64,000 nucleotides of DNA from Pterobdella sp. o SKG-2022. Lineage: Eukaryota; Annelida; Clitellata; Hirudinida; Piscicolidae. Positions 39,697 through 53,326 of the stretch are shown here, piece after piece (the first letter of the stretch is position 1; every line of letters starts with the position of its first letter). The DNA lies in contig OZ038320.1 of assembly GCA_964035795.1 (NCBI GenBank), forward strand, positions 32,656,956-32,720,955, given 5' to 3'. The notes beneath the pieces are model-generated. The model saw only the letters and a program-made list of their open reading frames with translations. It did not search any database and was not told the DNA's origin. Made by a program: the position numbers and the translations under genes.

Positions 39697-41289
39697 TAAA
39701 AAAGAAATAAAAAAGCATTGAAAGCGATAAAATAATATAAAAATATTTAAAAAAAAATTCAATTATCTTCGCGACAATTATATTCCACACCAGGTTTTTT
39801 ATTTTTGCTGTTTTTATTTTCTAATCTTTTTTTATCCACAATTTTTATTTATTCATTTCATGTTGTAATTTTATCCAATGCTATTGTGCAGCTGACTATG
39901 TAAAGAAATTGGACCCTTAAACCCCAAACAATAATTATTAATTTTCATTTAAATAAATAGTTCAAATTCTGAAAAAAAATTCTTCTGCTTAAAAACCATT
40001 TACTTTTTGCTGAAATAAAATTAGTTTTTTTGTGATACAACTTATAAAAAAATACATGAGTTATATTCGAAAAAATTGAAATTTTGTTCTAATTAAAAAA
40101 ATACTCGTATAAATTCAAAAAAATAGATTATTTAAATCTTTTAATAATAAATCATTCGCCAGAGGATGGAAAAACAATTTATTATCTTAGCTAAAAACTA
40201 AAACTATACTTTATTTTTTGAAAGTATTTTTCTATTTTTAGAACTCACCAGCATAGTAGAGAAACTGTTATATTATAAAGTTCATTCGAATAATTTCACA
40301 GTCCCTATCTTGTACATATTGACCACTTGAAGTTCCAAAGAGGAATCAAACATAATCAAATAAATAATTTAATAAAAAACTTCTTCAAAGTAAAATATTA
40401 ACCTTTTTATAACTGCAAATATGGTTGTAACTTTTCATAATTTTTGCTTAAAAATCTTTTTATAAAAAATCAACCTGTTTATTCAATATAAATATCATAC
40501 AATTTTTTGAAAATCAAAAAATGTATTATTAGAATTTTTTTGTTATTATCATTATTTGATCTGATTATTGTTATGATTCTTGCGCAATCTTATTTGAAAG
40601 TATAATAAATGAATGTAACAAGAGACAGATTATCTGGGCGTGCGATAATAACATTAACAATAATAATAAAAAAACTAAAAATAATTCATTAGTATTAAAT
40701 TTCATATCAAAATAAATGTTCAACGTACTAGTTACAACGATTCTATTTCATTCCTGATAGATATCAAAATATTAATGTCATTATTATTGTTCTTATCATT
40801 ATTGTTAATATAAATTCTCAATGATATTTCGATATGACTTTTCTTTCAGAATCGAAGTTCAAGAGGCTCAAATGAACACGAGCTAATTATAAAGTTCGAT
40901 AAAAACAATAACAATAAAAACAATAATAATAATAACGGTGATAATCAATTATAAAAGGTAAGACTGGATGTGTGGCCCCTGGTCTCGAGTTTGACTAATA
41001 AATAATATATAGAAGATAATCAACAGAAGTAACATTAATAAAAAACAACAACAATAAAAATAAAAATAATAATGAAATAACATAAATGGATAATAAGATA
41101 AGCAAAACTTCGGACTTGTAAGGGATAACCGATGGTTTCGGAGCGAATGAAGAAACTGATTAACAAATAAATAAAAATGAAAGTAAGGTTGAAAGTGTTA
41201 ATATTGTTATTGATTTGTTGTGTGTTGGTCGTTGAGGGCGGTGTCGTTGTAGTTGTACTTGGATTCATCAATAATCAGCCGTTAGTAGC

Positions 41290-41321
<32 letters not shown>

Positions 41322-41741
41322 TAATAATAATTGAAAAAATAATAAATAATAGGCGCCTTAGTTTAGAGGTATACATATAATCATCATGAACCCTGAACAA
41401 AAGGCACAAGTGGCATGATAACATGACGGTGACCTCGAATGATAATCCCTAACTAAGCATTATAACAAGGAAGATAGAATAATATGGCGAGTATTTGAAA
41501 ATAAAGGTATATGCTGGAGTAATGATAAAGCACAAAATACCGTTAGCAAGAATTTTCCGATAGGAGTAATAAAAATAACAATAATGATAATAATAATAAG
41601 AATAATAACAAAAATAACAATACAAAACAATACAATTACGCATAAGATTATAATGGAATTAGCTTCAAGAGTTTCCAGGCCACACAAAATAAAAAAAAAC
41701 AATAACTGTTATGATACAACTACTATTATTACCCCTACTAC
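39697..41741. other. AT-rich region, possible upstream exons of the next gene
   Basis: Base composition is slightly less extreme than at 19-39 kb. Candidate coding bits on the plus strand include NRSSRGSNEHELIIK after ctttcag (40850) and a hydrophobic stretch MKVRLKVLILLLICCVLVVE at 41177. None can be linked with confidence. Confidence 0.35.
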
Positions 41742-42909
<1,168 letters not shown>

Positions 42910-42944
42910 AATAATAAAATTTATAGTAATATTAATAACATAAG

Positions 42945-44867
42945 AACCCCCACACCACGGCCAGAGCACTGAAGTTGGCTGGAGTGTTGTTAATAGGAAT
43001 TGCAAGCTTCGTGATGACTTTGTGCATTTTTCTTTATGTCTTCTGTGGGTATTTCAAGGTTTGTTTGTGTGATTCTGTACCTATTTTGAGATTTTTTTGT
43101 GCGTTCTTTTTTTATTTTTCAAGATGGTTTCGAGTTTTTTGTTTATTTTGATTTTTTTTGTATGTATTTTTTTAAAGTCACGTATTGTGTGCTGTGTGTG
43201 TTCAAGCATTTTTCGTATGTTTTTTGTGCATTTGAAGGTTTTACCGTGTCGATTTCCTCAAGTTAATATTTTTGTGTTAATTTTGAATAGTGTTTGTTTT
43301 GTATGTGATCATTTCCAAACAAATATTTATTATATTGTGGTTTTTAGCCATTTAGTTATGTGCGCACATACATATTTTCAGAAGAGTGTATGTTAGGTGG
43401 AACTACTTTGTTTTTTTTTTCTATTTTTGTTTATGTATTTTATGTGTGCTTTTCGTTTGTGTTAGCGTGTGTAATTGTTTGTTTGTTTAGTTAAATTATT
43501 TCTTTGTTTATTATCCAAGAACCCAGCAAAAGAAAAGGAAGAAGATGAGAAGGAAAAAGCAGATGAATTATTAGAATATTTAAGAGATGAAAAAAAAATG
43601 AACACAATCAATAAAAGATGCCAAATGAACAATTATAAAAATAATCATTATGGTAAAGTTGATTATGAAAGTAATTATAGAGTAAACAGCAAAAGCATAT
43701 CTAAAAATTTCAAAGATGAATTAGTTGATAACAATAATATTATGATGAAAAAAAACTATAAAAATCAAAAGCAACTTACAAAGATTGATTCGAAAAACAA
43801 AGCAGAAAAAACTGAAACTATAAATAATAACAATAAAAACAACCCCCTCTTGACTGACAAAAAAGACACAATCAAAGATCAAAAATTTTTCAAAAAACGC
43901 TACCGGAAATCAAATTTATCTTTTCCGGAAACAGATATTCCAACATGGCCGCAACTGACCCACAAAAAAGTAGCTGTAAAAAATTTAAATAAAAGCCATA
44001 TTGAAAATTTTTCAAAAGACTTCGATAGTTTCATGAGTGTTTCAGAAGAAAGAGAAGAAATGACAGAAAAAGAGGAAGAAACTGTAGAAAAAGAAACAGA
44101 AGATGAGGAAGAAGAAAAACAAAAAAAAGAAGAAAGAAGAAGAAGAAGAAGAAGAAGAAGAAGAAGAAGAAGAAGAAGAAGAAGAAGAAGGAGAAGAAGA
44201 AGAAGAAGAAGAAGAAAAAGAAGAAGAAGAAGAAGAGAAAGAAAAACAATATCAAAAACCAAAACAACAACAACACTACCCCTTGCAATCAATACTCAAA
44301 AAACGAAAAACTGTAGATGATGATATTCAGCCTAAAACCAATAACAGTAACCTGAATAATAATAATGATATTAACGAAAATGATAAGAGTCATAGTAAAG
44401 CTAACAATACTCGTGAAATAAGATATAACGAAATAGAAAAAACAGAAGAAAATAATGACTTTGACAATAATCATAAAAACTTTGATCTTACTGACAACAA
44501 TAAAAGTATAAAAAAAGAACAAAACAATAATATAAATAATGAAAATAATAGCAAAAACAATGGCAATAGAAAAAATCTATTAAGAAAAGTTTCTTTCGAC
44601 AACCATGAAACAACAATAATAATAACAAATAACAATAATAATAAGTACAGGCGCCATAGTTCAGTGGCATACAACAACTCCAGCAAACACAGGAGGCCTT
44701 ATAATAAGAGTTTTAGTTTTCAAAACAACATCAATAATAATAATAGAACCAATAATATGGATAATAAAGGTTGGGATAAAAGGGGCTCAACTCGTACAAA
44801 AGATCAGCATTTCCTTTATCATTTCAGAATGAAGAATCAAGAATTTGCCAAAAGAATGGGTTGGTAA
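42945..44867 (+). CDS. Membrane protein with SILK and RVxF PP1-docking motifs (partial, frame broken)
   Basis: Exon 42945-43058 encodes a transmembrane helix (LAGVLLIGIASFVMTLCIF then LYVFCGYFK) and ends at donor gtttgt. It splices in phase to an exon starting at 43520 (acceptor ttatccaag; NPAKEKEEDEKEKADELLEY). The long charged cytoplasmic tail follows. A (GAA)n tract at about 44130-44240 shifts the frame: the upstream frame becomes poly-Arg and stops at 44320. The downstream frame reads poly-Glu, then YPLQSILKKRKTVDDD (SILK, 44289-44300) and LLRKVSFDNHE (KVSF, 44586-44597), and ends KNQEFAKRMGW at 44867. SILK followed about 100 residues later by [RK]-V-x-F is the paired docking signature of protein phosphatase 1 regulators. 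One A too many near 44138, or a small intron, would explain the shift. First exons are not identified. I infer a membrane-tethered PP1 partner. Confidence 0.6.
44130..44240. repeat. (GAA)n microsatellite inside coding sequence
   Basis: AGAAGAAGA tract with a few GGA and AAA variants. It is purine-only on the plus strand and is where the reading frame of the surrounding gene changes. Confidence 0.92.
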
Positions 44868-45406
44868 TAATAATAGAGATAATAATTATGATAATAATCA
44901 TTAAATGACGGTATGAATAAACAGTTATTTTTTTTCAAAAATTTCAAAATTAAGTAAAAAGTGGCAAAATTTTTCATTTCAAATATATAAAAACTTTTTC
45001 GAATTTCACTGTCTCAAAATCGACAGTTTAATTTAGAACATTTTTTGTCGAAACAAGATACTCTTTTGCGTTTTGACATAATTGTGAAGATAATTATCAA
45101 ATTAGTCATTCTGCTTGTATCGAAAAACTTATAATGAAGTTCCCATCTTGCTGGGTGATGATGATAAATGATTATGATAAAATGACACGCAAGATAACCA
45201 TATGAAGTATTCTCTATAATAACAAATAATGACGAAACCACACACTCCATTTTTCCTTAATGTTATAAAAAATGATTATTTTATTAATGAAAATGGCACT
45301 AAAAATCAAGATAAAAAAGTTTCAATATCAATCAACTCATATTTGTTGTACTTAATCATGGTTGCATAATTCTTGGTCAATTTATTTGCCAAGTAAATAT
45401 TTTCAG

Positions 45407-45498
45407 TTTTGAGTAAATTTATTTTTGTAACATGGCCTTACAATAGCGCAACTCATTTTGAGGAAACCTCATGGTATGGAAATGGCTACCAGCCTTGA
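45407..45498 (+). CDS. Weak candidate terminal exon
   Basis: After acceptor tattttcag a frame reads LSKFIFVTWPYNSATHFEET then SWYGNGYQP and stops. The second half has balanced, non-repetitive composition, unusual in this neighbourhood. It lies between the PP1-docking protein and RSPH3 and could belong to either. No homology recognised. Confidence 0.22.
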
Positions 45499-45700
45499 GT
45501 AATAATAAATAATTACAATATCTTAATGCTAATAATACAAATGAAACTGTATTTCTATAGCTATCATTATTATTATCCTCAAAAAATGAGTATTCACAAA
45601 TTAACAAGTACTTGAACATGAATAATTGATAATAAGTTTAATAGAATAACCAAAAAAACTCAAACTAACCTTAGGACAAAGAAGCAGCCCACGAACGACG

Positions 45701-45850
45701 ATGAGTGATAGTATGTCAAAAGAATGGAAAAAAGTGGATTTAAATTTTAATTATGGCGAAAAAAATTCAAAAAGGAAATCTTTTGCGGATGATTATGACG
45801 ACTTTCGAAATTTTGATCTTTGCGAAGAAAAATATTTTTATAATATATGA
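45701..45850 (+). CDS. Small ORF, 49 codons, or exon
   Basis: ATG at 45701, stop at 45848-45850. The product begins MSDSMSKEWKKVDLNFNYG and ends in FRNFDLCEEKYFYNI: charged, aromatic, non-repetitive. The frame is open upstream to an acceptor-like accttag at 45674, adding GQRSSPRTT. It may be an upstream exon of RSPH3, whose N-terminus is otherwise missing, or a separate small protein. Confidence 0.35.
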   Translation: MSDSMSKEWKKVDLNFNYGEKNSKRKSFADDYDDFRNFDLCEEKYFYNI

Positions 45851-46749
45851 AGATTTTTGATATGTTTCTTGCAGAATTCCGTTTTTCATTCAACTTTTTT
45901 TTATCCAATTAGGTTTGGTAAAATATATTGTTATTTTCAAAAAATTTATTTTTTAGCTATTAGTATACTTTTAATCTCGTTGTCATGTTTATAAATTTGA
46001 AAGCGTTTCTGTTCTACGAGACGAAGTTATAAAAGTATGAGAAACTGAACTGAATTTTTAAAAAATAATATTAAATTGTGAAAATATTTTTGAATTGATC
46101 AAACTAATCGAAAATAATCTACCAAAATTTGATCGAATCGAAAAATAAGCTCGGAAGACTAAAAGCAGACAAGAAAAAAATGTCGTGCAGGCCGGATCTA
46201 CACGTGAATTCTAGGGTGGTACTACTTACCACAAAGCCCAAACAAAAATTAAATTCTAAAAAAAGTTTAAAAATGTAAGTAGTTGAATTAATTAATTTTG
46301 ATTGGAATCATTTTTAAAAATTAATCAAAAATGACTACTAATAAATTTCCTTAAACAAAACACTAAAAAAGAATTTTTAAATAACTGCTTCAATATATTG
46401 TGAAAAAATTTTTGATCAATCAAAAATTTTCACTAATCAATTTTTTTTCCAAAACTGAAAGTATTTCTACTGTTGAATTTTGATTAATAACTACTTCTTG
46501 CAGCAACTGTTCAATGGAGTCAGTAGTGCCCCTCCACCAAAACCTCAACTGCAGACCAAAGGCTCTCATCAAGTTTGACGTAGGAGGCTTTTGATAACAT
46601 AAGAAATAACAGAAAAAAAAGAATATAAAATCAAATGATAACAACAATGATAAGAACTTATAACTTTTATATATGAGTATTTATATATAATAATAACAAA
46701 AATAATAACAATAATAAATATTTATGTTATTCTTCATGTTGTTATGCAG

Positions 46750-49498
46750 CCCCCTTCTCCCACGTGGCGGCTGAAGGACAGGGGGTGTGAGACTCAGAAG
46801 ATGAGGGATGGGGAGAGAAGGGCTCTGGAAGGGAGAAAGAGGAGGAAGCTGTATGCGCTATAATAATAATAATGATAATACTAATAATAAAAACAAAAAT
46901 AATGAAACAATAATGATACTGGTTAAAAGGGTAATACTTATAATGCAAATGAGCATAGTGAAGAGATTAGAACTAAACACAAGGAAAAAAAATGATAAAA
47001 ACACAATAATAATGATAATGGCTTTCTTCAGAACACCCTTGAGAAAAGCAGATGATTCATGCAACAACACCACACCTCCTGCCCTCGATGGCAGACTGCA
47101 TCGAGAGGTCACGTGAGATTCATGGCGGTGATGTGGTTGAGTAGATTATAATTGAGTGGTTGAACTTTTTAAAGTGAGTGCATAACTGTTTGGTTGATTG
47201 ACTGATTGATTGATTGGTTGGATGATTGATTGAATTGTTGGCAGGTGCAAACGGAAGTTTACCTAGAGGAACTGAAGGAATACAGAGAAGAAAAGAATAC
47301 CTACTGTCAAACCGGTGCATGACTCATCAACTTCATGAATAAATTAGCAGTCTAAATATAAACTTGAGTATCAATCATAAAAAAAAATAATAATAATACT
47401 TCTATAATAGTAAAAATATGTTATATAAATCTATTTCATTTATTTGTTTCACAATAATTTTGAAAGCATTGATAATAATAGTTGTTTAAACGAAAATTAT
47501 TTCATAATTTCCTCACTTTTAAAATTAAAAAATATCAAAAATTTTAATGGATAAATTCATAAAACAAAAATAAGAGAATAATAAGCTGAATTAAAATGAA
47601 AAACAATAATAAGCGAATAATAAAATGAAAATCGATGACGTAATAGACGCCATGCTGGACAGACCACCCACACCCTACTTCATCCCTGGAAAGACTGGAC
47701 TGGATAAAGAGACTCAGATCTATGATGGCGATGTTGGTCTCCAGTGTTATTTTATATATAACTCATCCATTTAGGTTATACTGCTGTACATGTCCCAGTG
47801 ACTGGAGTCATAGTATTTCTTATTTTGATTTAGCCTTGTGATAATGTTTTGTCTATTTTTTAGTTATTTAATCATCATTTCTATTATTATTTCATTATTT
47901 TTTTTTAATTATTGTTCTTTTTATTCATATTTATTCAATCTCAGTTGTTCGACTTCGACCTAGAGGTGCAGCCAGTGTTGGAGGTGTTGGTGGGGAAAGT
48001 GGTGGAGCAAGCTCTTATTGAGGTTATTTTTATTGTTGTTTTGAATTTTTTTGTTATAATTGTTGTGATTAAAAATTGTTACTTTGTATCAGTTTACATA
48101 AACTCATCATTAGCATCACTATCTAACACTATGTTATCGCTTGTATAAGTTTCACTAATTTACCTCAATGTTTCCACACAAGCTAACATTAAAGCTGTCA
48201 ACAGGCTCAAGAAGAAGAAGAGTTGGCTTCATTGAGGGAGCAACAAAGGTTTGATGTGAACAACGTTCATGCGTTTGCATTGGTACAATAATTACGATGG
48301 TACAATTGTTTTTTATACAACAACAAACAACTCATAATTAACTTTTTGAACAATATGTGTAACATAATATTGCACATCAATCTTCTAGAATCTTCGAAGA
48401 ATTACGTAATGCTGAGTTTGAAGAGGAACAGAGGTTGGAGGAACAAGAAAGGAGGATAAAAGAAGAAAAGGTTTTACTAGTTGTTCGCTAGGGGTGCTAT
48501 GTATTCTGTTACGCGTCTCAGTTGCTAGGCTTGGCGCTTTAAAAATGAATGTCACTACTGTTGTTGTTGTTGTTTTTTACATATAGTGAAAGTGTTTTAG
48601 TGTGCAACATTATTGCTGGAAATGTCAACTTCCACAGGTATGAAACAATTGAAAATCTAAAATAAACAAATAAAATAATTTCTGAAACAAAAACGATCGA
48701 AAAGCACATAATGATGATACAGATGAAACGCCTGAAGCAGGAAATAAGTCGACAACGTCAAGCCAAGTTGCTCGAGAAGAAGATTAGTGCTGTGGCTTAC
48801 AGCAGGTATAACAACAATAACAATAAATAATACAAAAAGAATAATAATAAAAACAACGTTGTTATTAATAATATTATTATCCAGAGGCTATATAGGGTCT
48901 TTGGTTTCAGCGACGTTTGGAGAACTTATCAGCGAAAACTACTTCTATGACGATAAAGAAAAATGTATTATTGTTCATATTTATATATTTTTAAAATTTT
49001 ATTTTTTTTTATTATTTTTGATTTTTATTGTTTTCTCCAGTGATAGAGATTCTCTTCAGGGACGAAATATTGGACCTAACTAGAGAACATGTCGAAAAAG
49101 AAGTGTGTTTTTATTTATATTTTTTTTATTATTCTTTTTATTATTAATATACACAAAACTTTTTATTATTTTTATCATTACCATTAATTTCACGTATTAT
49201 TGTTTTTATAATTAATAATTTCCAGTGTTTATATTAAATTTTCTTTTATTTTATTGATACTATTATTTAAACTTTTCTCAAGGTCTTGGCGAGAAGGACT
49301 GTAGACTTGATAATTAGAGAGTTAGCTCAACAAAGGTGACTACTTCACTTTTGAAGTTATCTTGATAATCATGATCACTAATATCAGTCTATTCAACTCA
49401 ATAATAAACCAGTTGATAAACTTTCCATTTCAAATCTATGCAGATTCAACACTTACATCAAAATAAACTCTGCAGACTTTGAAAGAGGTGAGTTTTGA
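46750..49498 (+). CDS. RSPH3: Radial spoke head protein 3 homologue (5' end not found)
   Basis: RSPH3 is a stalk component of the axonemal radial spoke and an A-kinase anchoring protein. Exons I can join in frame: 46750-46850, 47032-47107, 47245-47314, 47647-47732, 47945-48022, 48205-48248, 48389-48470, 48723-48805, 48885-48964, 49041-49102, 49283-49335 and 49444-49498 (289 codons). All have GT-AG borders and matching phases. Family signatures in order: VQTEVYLEEL, CQTDAMLDRPPTPYFIP, LFDFDLEVQPVLEVLVGK (the amphipathic helix region that docks RII-type dimerisation domains), EEEELASLREQQR, IFEELRNAEFEEEQRLEEQE, a coiled coil, and SENYFYDDKEK. Human RSPH3 is longer at the N-terminus. A possible earlier exon (46504-46572, QLFNGVSSAPPPKPQLQ) is uncertain. 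The stop TGA lies just after a strong donor (AGAG/gtgagt), so the last exon may instead splice onward. Confidence 0.93.
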
Positions 49499-49583
49499 AT
49501 CTTTTTTAAAATCAATACGAATATATTTATTGTTTTAATATTATAAATTGAATTTTCAATGTTTTATGAATATTTAATTATTT

Positions 49584-49589
49584 AATAAA
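49584..49589 (+). terminator. Possible poly(A) signal of RSPH3
   Basis: AATAAA 86 bases after the RSPH3 stop codon. The hexamer is frequent by chance in this AT-rich DNA. Confidence 0.35.
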
Positions 49590-49964
49590 TATTTTTTTTT
49601 TGAATTAAACAAAAATATGAAATTTCATTGTTTAAAATAATGAAAATTAAATAATCAGCGCTTTAAAATTTGTTCGTCATTCCGCTACAAAAACAAAACC
49701 AGACGATTTTGAATGATTTTTTAATCAAGTTTATGAAATACTGCAAGTTTTTAGAAAAAACTTTCACCAAATAATTTGAAAAGTTTATTTTTTAAATAAA
49801 ATTTTTCGAGCGGTGACTGAATTAGAATCAATAACTGCTCTAAAATAACCAAAGAAAAATTATATTTTTAAAATTAAATATATCAAAAAATACAAACCGA
49901 CAAGCCAGTGCTTAAAAATGAAATAACTTGGAGCTTATTAAGATCAATCAAGATAAGATTCAAA

Positions 49965-50762
49965 ATGTCTGAAAAAGATTATTTAATATTTGATTTGAAC
50001 GAAAATTCAGCTGAATCTGTGAACAGTCTCAGGGTTGGAGGTGAGTTCTGAACATCATTTATTTTATTTTTTTATACTTGCTTATACCATAACATATATT
50101 TGTTAAAACAATATGTATTCATTATTGTTTGTTGTTGTCACTATTTATTTTGCATTTGTAATCACACATTTGTATCCAACAAGTTTTGATTTCTAGCACT
50201 TCTTCATTCTATTTCCAACCCAAGAAATTGCTAATTCAATTCACCAAATAATATTAAACTCACCAACCATCTCACCAAATCTTATTGAAACCAACCCTCT
50301 CACCAAATCTTATTGAAACCAACCATCTCACCAAATCCTATTGAAACCAACCATGAACACACTCACTTTCAAAACAGTGAGAGCTGAGAGTTTTGACCAA
50401 GCCTCTATCACCCCCTACTTTGTTAGTCTGCTAATTTGACTCTGTCACGCCATATTAGTTCATCATTTTGATCTTTTGTCACACCATATTAGTTCATCAT
50501 TTTGACTTTTTTACATCATTTGTTCGCCATTTTGATCTTTTTTACACCCTCATAATCATGGTGAAAAATAAAAAAATCAAAATACAATAACTCTAATAAT
50601 GATGATAGTGAGAATACAATAAAACCCTACAGAATGTGATACCGAAGACGGAAGAGGAAGTGAATGCAGTGGTGGAACAGATCAAAAACATATTCTTTTT
50701 GAAGGACATGCCTAGGGTGGGTCCAGCATAATATCAATGATAATATCATTATTACATACATA

Positions 50763-50840
<78 letters not shown>

Positions 50841-53293
50841 ATACATTATTAATATTATTACATACCAACATGAATACAGATCATCATCACACAATCCCAC
50901 AGAGCCATCTTACAGCCATTGCCAATGGTCTCTCTGAAAGGATGGTAAATTATGCCAGTACTTCATCATTCAGTACCACATCAGCCATCCCATTATGATC
51001 AATATCATTCAGTACCACATCAACCATCCCATTGTGATCAACATATTTCTTTAAAGGGGTCATCGACTCCATGCCTTACTCTTCAAATCATGTCATCCGA
51101 TTCTTATTATTGTGTTAATTTTTGTTGATGTTGATGATTATTATTAATATTTTTATGAATTTCATTGTTATTAATTTTATTGACCAGGTGTCTGCCAATG
51201 AGACCTTATTTAAGAAGGGGGATACAGGCGATGAGTTCTATATTATAAAGAGGTTTTGAAAAATAATGAAAACAACAATAATAATAATAATAATAATATA
51301 ATATTAACAATTTGAATAACTTTTGTTTCAATTTCCCATGAGAGTTTTTTGCTACATTTTTTTAAAAGACTAAAATTTTCGATATGTGCAACCTTACCAT
51401 AAATCATTAGTAGTAGTTAATGATGACAATAGAAAAATTAATTATATTATCTTATTATAATGAAAAGCAACAATAATGAAACGATGTGATCGTTATTTCT
51501 CGGTCGTTTTAGACAACTTAATCACCGGAAAATTGTATGGAGAAAATTGAATGTGATCAAAATAAAATAATAATAATAATTTTGATGATAATCAAATGAA
51601 TAATAAAAATAGTGATACCGACGAAAAATGAAATAACAAAAATAATGGAAAAAAATAAAATGACAATAACATAACAACAACAAAAATTTTGAAAAACCAT
51701 GAAAACAAAAACGATAAATAGTAACAACAACACAGCGGCCAGGTAGAGATAAGCTCAACAGACAACAAAACATACAACAACATGGACTACTTCGGAGAGA
51801 TGGCCCTTTTGTACAACCAGACCAGGTGCATCTATTTGTATTGTTACTATTTTTGCTGTTTTTGTTTTTTTTAATTTTATTACTTGTGAGTAGTTCTTAC
51901 AAAATTGAAAAACGAGTTTATGCAAGCTGTGTTAGAATAGCAATGCCAGTTGTGGGTATTCTAAAAAAAATAGAGAGCGAGGATGAAAGTGATTTGTGGA
52001 GTGAAGTTATCAGATAGGTTTAAAAGTAAATTTTTAACTGGTAGGTTAGGTTTAAGAGAAACGTTAGACATTAGCTGAAGCTAGTGGTGTAAGGTAGTTT
52101 GGACATGTGATGAAGAGGGATTGTTTAAATAAGAAGGGTAAGTCAAAGGTTGAGTGGAAAAGCAAAATAATATAAGAATTATTGATGTTTGTTTAAAAAA
52201 ATGATGTTTTAGCTAGAAAGGAAGAGAGATAAGAAGAATTCGAAATAACGTAGAACCCTCAGTATAGTGGGCATTAAACCGGATTTAAAATCTTGGTAGC
52301 TATCTATTTAGCTTAGCATTAAAATACTTTTTATATAATCATATATTATTTTTTTACCTTTTGATTTGAAGTATTACAGTTTTTTTCGTCTACATTATTA
52401 AAATTTAATTAATATATTTTACTTTAATATAATTTTTGTTTTATTATAGTTTTTTATTATGTTTTCATTCGTTATTATTGTCTTTTTATGGATGCCTTAA
52501 TGTTTTTTATATTGATTGTGGGCACTAATGATATAAAAATAACAATAATAAAAACATTGAAAAAAATAATAAGAATAATAATGAAAATGATAAAGGAAAA
52601 CAACCGCAGTAGCAAAAACTGATGGATTGCTCTGGTTCATGGTGGGTTTATCATAACAATAATCAAAATAATAATCAAAAAATAGTGGAAACAATAAAAA
52701 TCATAATAGCAAGAAAAATATTAATCTAAATAGTAATAACAATAAAAAAAACCGTAATAATAATAATAATAGAAATAATAATAACAATTTTTTTCAGAAA
52801 CGCAGCAACTTCAAGCGCATACTGAACAATTCTTCCAACGATGCTCACTCCAAGTGAGAACATTATAACTCGATGATCATGGTTGTAATGACAAACATTA
52901 ATAATAGGAATGATAATAAGAATAAAAATTTTAATAATAATAACAGAAAAAAATATAGTAATAAAAACAATAATACTGATAAATTCTATTACTAATAAAA
53001 AACAAAATACAAGTAATAGTTTTAGTATTAATATTGAATAGAGAGCAATGAATACATACAACGATAGAAATCAGTGGTATAATAACTGCCTCTAATAATC
53101 ATTGGTGTGTTGTGCTAGCGTGCAGTCCCAGTTGTATGAACCACAATAATAACAATAATAATAATAATAGTTTGAATAACAACTTGACAAAGGTGCTAAT
53201 AACAGTGCTAATGAGCTTCATGAAGTTTTGAAGCATCACTACAAAAATGACAATTTTAACAATAAAAAAATATAATTAATGATAATGATGATG

Positions 53294-53326
<33 letters not shown>

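Noticed and set aside
41035..41271. Dispanin/CD225-like two-helix membrane protein upstream of the PP1-docking tail
   Set aside because: Only general hydrophobicity supports it; no CD225 signature could be aligned.
52798..52853. Alternative frame RNAATSSAY at exon 8 of the PKA-R-like gene, tempting as the RAAT of a phosphate-binding cassette
   Set aside because: It hits a stop after nine residues. The exon at 52596-52641 supplies the sequence after Arg134 and restores the KRSNFKRIL frame with correct phase.
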